IMG/VR virus record: IMGVR_UViG_3300044972_000184
Location: 1-57,308 of that record
DNA from: a virus
DNA length: 57,308 nt
Direction: 5' to 3' (one strand)
Under the pieces are notes generated by a model. It saw nothing but the letters and a program-made list of their open reading frames with translations. It made no database searches and was not told the DNA's origin. Of this stretch, positions 49,960-56,788 are shown one piece after another; positions within the stretch are counted from its first letter, which is position 1; each line of letters begins with the position of its first letter. The translations under genes were made by a program, and so were the position numbers.

Positions 49960-50148
49960 ATGACAAACGTATCTGCACAACTCCGCCTGTTCACCCTCCG
50001 CAAGTGGCGCAAGGGGCCGGTCATCACCGACCAGTTCGGAGACGTGATCTACTACGACAACAAGATGGAGGCGAAGCTGGCTCGTGACCGGATCAGGGGC
50101 ACCACCGTGGTGTCCTACGGCCCCGACCACCACCTGTACGATGTCTGA
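49960..50148 (+). CDS. Small hypothetical protein (62 aa)
   Basis: A 62-aa basic protein (RLFTLRKWRKGPVITDQFGDVIYYDNKMEAKLARDR...) with AAGGAA upstream of ATG 49960. Its stop overlaps the start of the Gly-rich gene. No family recognised. Confidence 0.65.
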   Translation: MTNVSAQLRLFTLRKWRKGPVITDQFGDVIYYDNKMEAKLARDRIRGTTVVSYGPDHHLYDV

Positions 50149-50473
50149 TCCGGCCATCCTCTGGAGCCTACGGCTTGCACCAGCCCGAACCTTTTCCGGC
50201 ATCGGCATCGGCATCGGCAACGGCCACGGCAACGGTCACGGCTATGGCGGCTACGGCTACGGCGGCGGCGGCGGCTACGGCTACGGCAACGGCATCGGCA
50301 TCGGCTACGGCTACGGCATCGGCATCGGCTACGGCTACGGTCACGGCGACGGCGACGGCGACGGCTACGGCGACGGCTACGGCAACGGCATCGGCATCGG
50401 CTACGGCTACGGCATCGGCATCGGCTACGGCTACGGCGACGGCGGCGGCATTAGCAGGACCTACGAAGCATAG
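50141..50473 (+). CDS. Glycine-rich repeat protein 1 (110 aa)
   Basis: ATG 50141 overlaps the upstream stop. After a 20-residue leader (AILWSLRLAPARTFSG) come about 80 residues in which every second residue is Gly (GIGIGYGYG, GNGHGYG types), ending GGGISRTYEA. The DNA is an array of GGC-N-(A/T)C hexamers. A sister gene at 50719 shares the leader and tail. Because all frames stay open in such DNA, coding is supported mainly by the shared leader/tail and the coupled start; there is no clear ribosome site. Confidence 0.55.
   Translation: MSDPAILWSLRLAPARTFSGIGIGIGNGHGNGHGYGGYGYGGGGGYGYGNGIGIGYGYGIGIGYGYGHGDGDGDGYGDGYGNGIGIGYGYGIGIGYGYGDGGGISRTYEA
50156..50193 (+). repeat. 38-bp direct repeat, copy 1
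   Basis: An exact 38-bp sequence beginning ATCCTCTGGAGCC and ending CCCGAACCTT recurs at 50737-50774. Each copy immediately precedes a GGC-rich hexanucleotide array and encodes the same leader (ILWSLRLAPART) in frame. Confidence 0.9.
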
Positions 50474-50482
50474 GAGATACAC

Positions 50483-50737
50483 ATGGACGATCACTTCAAG
50501 ACAGCCTGCATCATCGTCGGGACAGCAGGTTTCGTCTGGTACGCACCGACAGTGACCGACAACGGGGAGTATATGATGCTCACCAAGGCACGGATCATCC
50601 GTGTCTGGGGTACTGACCAAGGCTTGGCACAACTTATCCCCGGCCCCCGCAAGGAGACCGTACTCGATACACCCGGAGATGTTGTACTGGCCAAGTCTGC
50701 CTTCCTGTTCGCCATCCCATGCAAGACATGGCCGTGA
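50483..50737 (+). CDS. Hypothetical protein between the two glycine-rich genes (84 aa)
   Basis: AGGAG precedes ATG 50483. An 84-aa protein with a hydrophobic N-terminal segment (CIIVGTAGFVWYAP) and a mixed C-terminal part. The stop lies inside the next Gly-rich gene start. No family recognised. Confidence 0.65.
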   Translation: MDDHFKTACIIVGTAGFVWYAPTVTDNGEYMMLTKARIIRVWGTDQGLAQLIPGPRKETVLDTPGDVVLAKSAFLFAIPCKTWP

Positions 50738-50943
50738 TCCTCTGGAGCCTACGGCTTGCACCAGCCCGAACCTTACCCGGCAACGGCAACGGCTACGGCA
50801 TCGGCTACGGCAACGGCTACGGCGACGGCGGCGGCTACGGCGGCGGCTACGGCTACGGCGGCGGCTACGGCGGCGGCTACGGCTACGGCGGCGGCTACGG
50901 CAACGGCGACGGCGGCGGTCGAAGCACAACTTACAAAGCATAA
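50719..50943 (+). CDS. Glycine-rich repeat protein 2 (74 aa)
   Basis: Begins AVILWSLRLAPARTLPG like the protein at 50141, then about 45 residues of GNGYG / GGGYGGGYGYG repeats, and ends GGGRSTTYKA. It overlaps the upstream stop by 19 bases. The repeat core is shorter and richer in GGG than in copy 1, as expected from slippage of a hexanucleotide array. Confidence 0.55.
   Translation: MQDMAVILWSLRLAPARTLPGNGNGYGIGYGNGYGDGGGYGGGYGYGGGYGGGYGYGGGYGNGDGGGRSTTYKA
50737..50774 (+). repeat. 38-bp direct repeat, copy 2
   Basis: Exact second copy of the sequence at 50156-50193, 581 bases apart. It directly precedes the second glycine-codon array. Homologous recombination between the copies would remove the gene at 50483. 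Confidence 0.9.
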
Positions 50944-50996
50944 GTAACTCAGTAGCTTAGCGTACCAACCAACGAACTTTCAAAGGGAAAACACCA

Positions 50997-51992
50997 ATGC
51001 GTCCTGCACTTCTCAAGACCACTCTCATGTCGATGTTCCGCCGCCAGCGTACTGTCTGCATCGAAGGCCCACCCGGTGGCGGCAAGACCACCATCGTCAA
51101 GGACGTGGCCAAGGAACTCGATGTTCCCTACATCCACCTCCACATGCCGCTTCGCAAGGTCGAGGACTTCGGTATGCCCAAGTTCAACGACGACGGCACC
51201 CACTTCTTCACCGTGCCAGACTGGTTCCCATCCGTTGGCTCTGCCCATGACACTGGCAAGGGCGGCATACTGTTGCTGGATGATCGCAACCAAGCCGATG
51301 CAGACATCCAGAAAGTTATCGCCAACATCTGCCAAGAGCGTGAGCTTAACGGCTTCAAGCTGGCCGATGGCTGGCAGGTGGTGTCCACTGGTAACAGGCA
51401 GCAGGATCGTGCCGGTGCCAACCGTGTGCTGGGGCATCTCGGCAACCGCGAGACTGTGTTGGAGTTCGAGACTGACCTCAACGACAGCACCGACTGGATG
51501 ATGCGTAACGGTGTCAAGCCGGAGGTTGTGGCGTTCCTGCGCTTCCGGTCTGGTCTGCTGCATGACTACGATCCGCAGCGCCGCAGCAATCCGACACCCC
51601 GTTCATGGGTCGAGGGTGTCAGCGATAACCTCGGTGTTGTGCCCGCTGAGGCAGAGTACGAGGTGTTCAAGGGCGATGTCGGTGAGGGTGCAGCGGCAGA
51701 GTTCACCGGGTTCATGCGTATCTGGCGCAAGCTGCCCAACCCTGACGCTGTGCTACTCAATCCGACCACCTCTGAGGTGCCGACCGATCCGGCTACCCTG
51801 TACGCCCTGTCTGGATCACTGGCACAGCGTCTCACCGTGTCCAACTTCGACCGTGCTGCACAGTATGCTGAGCGTATGCCGGCAGAGTTCTCTGTGCTTA
51901 TGGTGAGCCTCGCTCTCAAGCGTGACCCCATGTTGGCGTCGACACAGGCGTTCATCCAGTGGTCGCTCAAGCATCAGGACGTGTTGTTCTGA
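50997..51992 (+). CDS. MoxR-type AAA+ ATPase
   Basis: A 331-aa AAA+ protein. Walker A GPPGGGKTT (24-32), Walker B ILLLDD (91-96) and sensor-1 region VVSTGNR. In typical MoxR proteins the Walker B ends in Asp-Glu; here it is Asp-Asp, an unusual change. C-terminal helical lid to about residue 330. It precedes a DUF3150-like gene and a zincin-VWA gene, the standard partners of MoxR ATPases, which remodel or insert metal cofactors into target proteins. Confidence 0.88.
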   Translation: MRPALLKTTLMSMFRRQRTVCIEGPPGGGKTTIVKDVAKELDVPYIHLHMPLRKVEDFGMPKFNDDGTHFFTVPDWFPSVGSAHDTGKGGILLLDDRNQADADIQKVIANICQERELNGFKLADGWQVVSTGNRQQDRAGANRVLGHLGNRETVLEFETDLNDSTDWMMRNGVKPEVVAFLRFRSGLLHDYDPQRRSNPTPRSWVEGVSDNLGVVPAEAEYEVFKGDVGEGAAAEFTGFMRIWRKLPNPDAVLLNPTTSEVPTDPATLYALSGSLAQRLTVSNFDRAAQYAERMPAEFSVLMVSLALKRDPMLASTQAFIQWSLKHQDVLF

Positions 51993-51993
51993 G

Positions 51994-52221
51994 ATGCGAC
52001 CTAAGGTTGCATACGAATGGCTGGCGTTTCTCAGGGAGCGCCAGCCCCACAAACGGCTGGAGTTACAGCACCTGTCGAACCTGATGGTCAGTCACAGGTA
52101 CCAGCAACAACATGCCACCAACAGGCTGCGTACTCTGGCCACCCAGTACCCTGATCTATGGATCGTATTCCAAACCCAGCAGCGGTTGCTGGGTAACTTC
52201 ACAGCGGAGGACTTCCAATGA
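51994..52221 (+). CDS. Small hypothetical protein of the MoxR module (75 aa)
   Basis: ATG 51994 starts one base after the ATPase stop; the longer frame to 51922 lies within it. A helical, basic 75-aa protein (YEWLAFLRERQPHKRLELQHLSNLMV...). It overlaps the next gene by 4 bases, so is coupled to both. No family recognised. Confidence 0.62.
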   Translation: MRPKVAYEWLAFLRERQPHKRLELQHLSNLMVSHRYQQQHATNRLRTLATQYPDLWIVFQTQQRLLGNFTAEDFQ

Positions 52222-53066
52222 AGCTCAATGATCGTGCCCTACTGGTATCTCTCGGTGTGTCCGAGTGGACTGCCAAGAAACTGGACAAGCGTGTGACCAA
52301 GCAGGTCGCCACCGATAACCGTGCCAGCAGCAAGGCTGGTCGGTACAACAAGTCTCTGTTCCCCATGAATGATCTGCTGGAGAACGTCCACGGAAAGACC
52401 CGTGTCATCCGTGCCGAGTTGACCAAGAACACCTTGCCTTGGGGCATCGACGGCACCCGCATCCTGCCATCTAAGAACTACCTCCAGTTCATGACCCAGT
52501 TCCGTCGTGAGAAGGGCGAGTGGCAGACGTTGGTGCGGGAGTTCCTCGACAACTACGATGCGCTGGTCGACGAGTCCAAGCGGTGGCTCGGTGACATGTA
52601 CGAAGCCAACGACTACCCGCCTGTCGATGCCGTGGCCAAGAAGTTCAAGATGGACATGGCTGTGCTGCCTGTGCCGACCAACGACTTCCGTGTGGAACTG
52701 GCAGACGATGAGATCGCCCGCATCCAAGAGGACTTGGAGGCACGGATGGCGACGGTCCAACAGGAAGCGATGGCTGACTGCTGGCACCGGCTGCACAAGC
52801 ACGTCGAACATATCGCCACCAAGATGGCTGACCCGGCGGCTATCTTCCGCGACAGCATGATCGACAACGCACGAGAGACCTGTGATCTCTTGACACGTCT
52901 GAATGTTTCTGATGATCCTCACCTTGAGGACATGCGGCAACAAGTGGAGGCGAAGTTGCTTAGCCATCACCCCGATGTGTTGCGTACTGACCTCGACCTG
53001 AGGGCTGACGCTGCGGCTGAGGCACGCAAGATCATGGACGCCATGTCGGTGTTCATGGGCAACTGA
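52218..53066 (+). CDS. DUF3150-like protein (282 aa)
   Basis: A 282-aa helical, highly charged protein. The N-terminal block (LLVSLGVSEWTAKKLDKRVTK then AGRYNKSLFP) resembles DUF3150, which commonly travels with MoxR ATPases and VWA proteins in phages and plasmids. I identified it by that pattern and its location between those two genes. Likely an adaptor or a substrate-binding partner; its biochemical role is unknown. Confidence 0.7.
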   Translation: MKLNDRALLVSLGVSEWTAKKLDKRVTKQVATDNRASSKAGRYNKSLFPMNDLLENVHGKTRVIRAELTKNTLPWGIDGTRILPSKNYLQFMTQFRREKGEWQTLVREFLDNYDALVDESKRWLGDMYEANDYPPVDAVAKKFKMDMAVLPVPTNDFRVELADDEIARIQEDLEARMATVQQEAMADCWHRLHKHVEHIATKMADPAAIFRDSMIDNARETCDLLTRLNVSDDPHLEDMRQQVEAKLLSHHPDVLRTDLDLRADAAAEARKIMDAMSVFMGN

Positions 53067-53089
53067 TTACCAACCGAGGAGGACACACC

Positions 53090-53443
53090 ATGACTGACAT
53101 CAAGACTGCGTTCATCAGCAAGATCGCCACCCAACTGGGCAACCTCAACGCCAAGTACATGATCGTCACCGAGGCAGGTGACGTCGTTAGCAACGACAAG
53201 GGGTTCGTCTACAACCCACCGGTCAAGTTCGGTGCGCCGGCTCGGTACGTGGATAGTTATCTGGAGACGATGAAACCGGGTGACGTGATCCAGATTCCCT
53301 ACCCGCACGACATCCCGGCGGACAAGGTCAAGCAGGCGGCATCGTCACGCTGTTATACCATGTTCGGCAAGGGCAACTACCTGACCCAGAGCCACGACAC
53401 CTACGTCGAGGTGCTTTGCACCGACATCGACCCGGCCAAGTAA
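53090..53443 (+). CDS. Hypothetical protein (117 aa)
   Basis: GAGGAGG precedes ATG 53090. A 117-aa alpha-beta protein (TQLGNLNAKYMIVTEAGDVV..., KFGAPARYVDSYLETMKPGDVIQIPYP). The short TDIK start also begins the next gene. No family recognised; by position it belongs to the MoxR/VWA module. Confidence 0.68.
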   Translation: MTDIKTAFISKIATQLGNLNAKYMIVTEAGDVVSNDKGFVYNPPVKFGAPARYVDSYLETMKPGDVIQIPYPHDIPADKVKQAASSRCYTMFGKGNYLTQSHDTYVEVLCTDIDPAK

Positions 53444-53456
53444 GGAGGACACACCA

Positions 53457-54563
53457 ATGACCGACATCAAAGCACTGGAGCGGCGCTTGGCCAAGGCCAA
53501 GACATCACTGATCCTTGAGCATCCGTTCATCGGGACCATCGCTCTCAACATGCAGTACATCGTCACCCCCGACGTGCCGACCGCTGCCACCAACGGCAAG
53601 TACATCAAGTTCAACCCGGACTTCATCGACCCGCTGTGTGATGAGCAGCTTAAGTTCCTCGTGGCACACGAGTGCTTCCACCCCATGTTCGAGCACAACT
53701 ACCGCCGTGGTACCCGTATCCCCGGCAAGTGGAACCGTGCCGCTGACTACGTCATCAACCACCACCTCGTGGCCGAGAAGATCGGCAAGTTCATCGACGG
53801 CGGCTGTCTCAACCCCAACCTGTACAACGCAGGCAACGGCACCAGCGACGGTATCTACAACCTGCTGCCCGATGAGCCTGACGATAACAGTGACGCCTAC
53901 GATGACTGCGAGGACGGCGGTGCCACCGAGACGGAGCGGCAGCAAGCACAGGCAGAGATGCGTGTACAAGTTGCTCAGGCAGCACAGGCTGCCAAGATGA
54001 TGGGCAAACTGTCGGCCAACATGGAGCGGCTGGTCGGTGAGATACTCCAGCCCAAGGTCAACTGGGCTGACGTGCTACGCCAGTTCATGCAGAAGATCAG
54101 CGCCGGTGGTCGGTCATACGAGCGGCCTAACCGCCGCTTCCTGCACCAAGGTGTCTATCTGCCCGGTCCGTCCGGTGTCACGATGGGTCCGCTGGTGTTC
54201 GCTGTCGACTGCTCTGGTTCCATCACTGCCGAGCAGATCAGCCAAGCTGCCGGTGAGATCACCGCTGTGTTCGAGGACTTCGCTCCTGCTGCACTGCACG
54301 TGGTCTACTTCGACAGCGAGGTGTGCCACTACGATGTGTTCACCCGTGATGAGGAGCCGGTCATCAAGCCGCACGGCGGCGGTGGTACTGCCTTCAGCCC
54401 TGTGTTCCGGCACATCGAGGCCAACGACATCGAGCCGTGCGCTTGCATCTTCCTGACCGATTTGTACTGTTCCGACTTCGGTCCGGAGCCGGACTACCCG
54501 GTGCTGTGGGTCAGCGATGGCGCTGACAAGGCACCCTTCGGTGAGGTGGTAGCATGGAAGTAG
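53457..54563 (+). CDS. Zincin-VWA fusion protein (DUF2201-like)
   Basis: A 368-aa protein with two domains. Residues 15-110: a metallopeptidase-like fold with HECFH (71-75) followed by H80, the HExxHx4H pattern of zinc sites. Residues 245-368: a von Willebrand factor A domain with metal-ion-dependent adhesion site D251-C-S253-G-S255, T311 in GGGGTAFSP and D335 in FLTDLYC. Residues 140-200 are an acidic and Gln/Ala helix linker. VWA proteins bind targets that the partner MoxR ATPase remodels; the zincin may cleave or recognise. Good GGAGG ribosome site before ATG. Confidence 0.85.
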   Translation: MTDIKALERRLAKAKTSLILEHPFIGTIALNMQYIVTPDVPTAATNGKYIKFNPDFIDPLCDEQLKFLVAHECFHPMFEHNYRRGTRIPGKWNRAADYVINHHLVAEKIGKFIDGGCLNPNLYNAGNGTSDGIYNLLPDEPDDNSDAYDDCEDGGATETERQQAQAEMRVQVAQAAQAAKMMGKLSANMERLVGEILQPKVNWADVLRQFMQKISAGGRSYERPNRRFLHQGVYLPGPSGVTMGPLVFAVDCSGSITAEQISQAAGEITAVFEDFAPAALHVVYFDSEVCHYDVFTRDEEPVIKPHGGGGTAFSPVFRHIEANDIEPCACIFLTDLYCSDFGPEPDYPVLWVSDGADKAPFGEVVAWK

Positions 54564-54799
54564 TAGACCACGGTGTGTGTGAGTGTGACTACTGCAAGAA
54601 GATCAACGAGTTAGTTGATGAGGTAGGGGAGATAGTAGACGGCTACACAGTCAGAGATATTGTGACAGCCTTCTGCCAGATACTCAGCAGCATAGGAGAT
54701 GAACTCCCGGTGGATAACCGGGAGTTTGCTGCCGGGATATACACAACAATGCTTGCGATGATGGAGGATGAAACCAATGGCGACTGTACGTATAACTAA
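54554..54799 (+). CDS. Small cysteine-containing protein (81 aa)
   Basis: An 81-aa acidic protein with an N-terminal C-x-C-x2-C group (CECDYC) and a helical remainder (ELVDEVGEIVDGYTVRDIVTAFCQILS). It overlaps the VWA gene by 10 bases. Within it lies a perfect 10-bp inverted repeat (54702-54711 / 54717-54726). No family recognised. Confidence 0.65.
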   Translation: MEVVDHGVCECDYCKKINELVDEVGEIVDGYTVRDIVTAFCQILSSIGDELPVDNREFAAGIYTTMLAMMEDETNGDCTYN

Positions 54800-55421
54800 G
54801 GAACTGTCCGAACGCTTGGTCCGACTCGGTGATCTACCGTTCAGCCAACAGTACGACAAAGCCAGAACTGCGGCGTCGTTCGACCACTACGGTGAGGCGG
54901 TGTGGGGTGCGCTCTGGATGGAACATGCCAGCACCGTGAAGTCGCTGCCTGAGTATGCTTTCCAGCACACACTGAGCCTCAACGTGCGTGTCCCTGTTGG
55001 TGATGGCCACCGTGATATCACTATGTCACTGCCGCAGAGGATGCCGGTGCCCGCCGTGTTACCCGACAACGCCCTGATCGAAGGGTCTGCGTCGTGGGAC
55101 GCTCGCTTCATCAAGCTGCGTCCTGTCCCGCACTGGGATGGGCTGGTCGGTGAGGTCACGGCGTGGGTCGACACGCTGAATACTATCGACTCACAACGCA
55201 AGGCGTTCCGGCGAAACTTGGAGAAACTTCTCGGTGCGTACTCCTCACTGGCCCCGGCACTGAAGGCTTGGCCCCCGCTGTGGGACCTGCTGCCCGACGA
55301 TGTGAAGGAGAAGCACAAGGACGTGACCAAGCGGGAGAAGAAGGAGGTTGCACTGGATGGCATCGACCTCTCCTCGATGACCGCCACCCTCACTGTACGC
55401 AAGCTGCTGGGCGGGTCCTGA
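54777..55421 (+). CDS. Hypothetical protein (214 aa)
   Basis: ATG 54777 is preferred to 54768 because GGAGG at 54763-54767 then has proper spacing. A 214-aa protein: helical N-terminus (ITKELSERLVRLGDL), a beta region (LNVRVPVGDGHRDITMSLPQRM), and a helical, Lys-rich C-terminus ending LTVRKLLGGS. No family recognised. Followed closely by the DnaA-like gene. Confidence 0.68.
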   Translation: MATVRITKELSERLVRLGDLPFSQQYDKARTAASFDHYGEAVWGALWMEHASTVKSLPEYAFQHTLSLNVRVPVGDGHRDITMSLPQRMPVPAVLPDNALIEGSASWDARFIKLRPVPHWDGLVGEVTAWVDTLNTIDSQRKAFRRNLEKLLGAYSSLAPALKAWPPLWDLLPDDVKEKHKDVTKREKKEVALDGIDLSSMTATLTVRKLLGGS

Positions 55422-55425
55422 CACC

Positions 55426-55818
55426 ATGCCCCTCGATGTCATAGGACTGAAGGCTCGTGCGTTCCGGTATACCTTTCTGCTGACGGGTGTCGCGGACTAT
55501 ACATTGAGGGGCAAAGGCCGCAGCCGCACCGTGGTGGAGGCAAGACAGGCGCTGATGTTCGCTCTGTGGGACGGAGGGATGTCTTACTCTGCCATCGGTA
55601 GGCTGCTGGGCAAGCACCACACCACCATCATGCACGGGGTGAAGCAGGCTGTGATCCTGCGCGAGAACCACTCAGCGTTCCGCGACCTGTGTGGGGTACT
55701 GAGGCGGTTGATATTTAACGAAGGAGGGACTGACAGTGGCGAAGGGTGTGATCGTACAGTGGACACCAGAGATGGACGAGAAGCTCAAACAAATCTGGCC
55801 AGTGATGAAGCGGCATGA
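55426..55818 (+). CDS. DnaA domain IV-like DNA-binding protein (130 aa)
   Basis: Residues 30-80 follow the DnaA C-terminal domain: RSRTVVEARQALMFALW, then YSAIGRLLGKHHTTIMHGVKQA, aligning with the DnaA signature (IG..FG..DHTTV..A). No ATPase domain is present, so it is a stand-alone DnaA-box-type binder or a competitor of host DnaA. The last 30 residues are acidic and overlap the next gene. Candidate origin-binding protein; possible sites in the window have not been shown. Confidence 0.75.
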   Translation: MPLDVIGLKARAFRYTFLLTGVADYTLRGKGRSRTVVEARQALMFALWDGGMSYSAIGRLLGKHHTTIMHGVKQAVILRENHSAFRDLCGVLRRLIFNEGGTDSGEGCDRTVDTRDGREAQTNLASDEAA

Positions 55819-56038
55819 GGCAGCACGTGAGATGAACACCACCGAGTCCAGCCTGTACCGCAGGGCACAGACGCTCGGCCTTGAGATGACGAGGGACAAG
55901 GCATCACTCGGTGGACGTGTCGACACCGACAGCACCCGTGATGTGAGGGCCACACGTGAGTTCGAGAAGGCATACCGCACCGCTGCCAAGCGCAACGGCT
56001 GGCTGTCTGTCACTGACTATAGGGGATATGCAGGATGA
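55736..56038 (+). CDS. SANT/Myb- or GcrA-like DNA-binding protein (100 aa)
   Basis: GTG 55736 start with AAGGAGG upstream, 83 bases inside the preceding gene. Residues 5-50 (VQWTPEMDEKLKQIWPVMKRHEAAREMNTTESSLYRRAQTLGLE) have the three-helix Trp-containing pattern of SANT/Myb-like or GcrA-type domains. GcrA regulators occur in Alphaproteobacteria, but small HTH proteins of this kind exist elsewhere. Likely a transcriptional regulator. Confidence 0.7.
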   Translation: MAKGVIVQWTPEMDEKLKQIWPVMKRHEAAREMNTTESSLYRRAQTLGLEMTRDKASLGGRVDTDSTRDVRATREFEKAYRTAAKRNGWLSVTDYRGYAG

Positions 56039-56250
56039 GTGACCCGCTCGACACCCAAGTGGGGGGCGACCACTACAAGCTGGCGATTCAGCCCATCGAG
56101 TACATCCATGCCAACAAGCTGGGGTTCGTCGAGGGGAACATCGTCAAGTACGTCACGAGACATCGTGACAAGGGCCGGGCGCAGGACATCCGCAAGGTGA
56201 TCCACTACGCCCAGTTGCTGCTGAAGCTAGAGTACGGAGAGACGGAATGA
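56035..56250 (+). CDS. DUF3310-like protein (71 aa)
   Basis: The sequence VGGDHYKLAIQPIEYIHANKLGFVEGNIVKYVTRHRDKGR is the classical DUF3310 pattern (GGDHY, PIE, E-GN-KY-R), seen as a small stand-alone protein or fused to nucleotide kinase-like phage proteins. It may assist nucleotide metabolism. Overlaps both neighbours by 4 bases. Confidence 0.9.
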   Translation: MSDPLDTQVGGDHYKLAIQPIEYIHANKLGFVEGNIVKYVTRHRDKGRAQDIRKVIHYAQLLLKLEYGETE

Positions 56251-56546
56251 CTACGATCACGCAGGAGCAGTATGATGTGGAACGGGTGATTGCAGCAATG
56301 CGCGCTGTTCAAATGCACGTCGGCGGTCACGAAGTCTGCGTGGCCAAAGACGCGCAACTAACGGACGACGAAGTTGCCGAACTGGCCCGCGCTGCAATGG
56401 CCGCCACGCGCGAAATTGATGCAGAGGCTCTGCGTAACGTCGCGGAGGAATGGCCTTATTTGTCGGCACAAGAAAACAAGCGCCGCGAAACGATGCTGAG
56501 CATTGCCGCCGACTGGCTGCAACAACGCGCGCTAGGTGCGCCATGA
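56247..56546 (+). CDS. Hypothetical protein (99 aa)
   Basis: A 99-aa Ala/Glu-rich helical protein with a cysteine/valine segment (GGHEVCVAKDAQLTDDEVAELARAAM). ATGA overlaps at both ends. No family recognised. Between DUF3310-like and the gene before PolA. Confidence 0.65.
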   Translation: MTTITQEQYDVERVIAAMRAVQMHVGGHEVCVAKDAQLTDDEVAELARAAMAATREIDAEALRNVAEEWPYLSAQENKRRETMLSIAADWLQQRALGAP

Positions 56547-56788
56547 AAGTCGTACTCAACCCTAACCACTTCCGTATCAGGGCGAGGCGGGAAGACGGCA
56601 CCATATGGCTAACGCACGAGAAGATCGGGGACCCGGTGCGCCCGGTGAAGGACCTGACGAACGAGATACTTCTCTGCCTGTGTGCTGACCTGAACGGGGT
56701 CGACGGCACCAAGAAGGTCGAGCGGTCCGTCATGTTCAACGACGGGTGGAAGTGTAAGGTAACGGTGGAAGTGGAGGGAGATAACTGA
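56543..56788 (+). CDS. Hypothetical protein before PolA (81 aa)
   Basis: ATG 56543 overlaps the upstream stop; a longer frame to 56450 lies within that gene. An 81-aa beta-alpha protein (KVVLNPNHFRIRARREDGTIWLTHEKIGD...) ending in an acidic strand. Its stop shares a base with the PolA start. No family recognised. Confidence 0.65.
   Translation: MKVVLNPNHFRIRARREDGTIWLTHEKIGDPVRPVKDLTNEILLCLCADLNGVDGTKKVERSVMFNDGWKCKVTVEVEGDN

Noticed and set aside
50141-50943. Antisense Ala/Val and Thr/Ala repeat frames (e.g. 50168-50941 minus)
   Set aside because: By-products of the GGC hexanucleotide arrays; only the Gly frame shares leader and tail between both loci.
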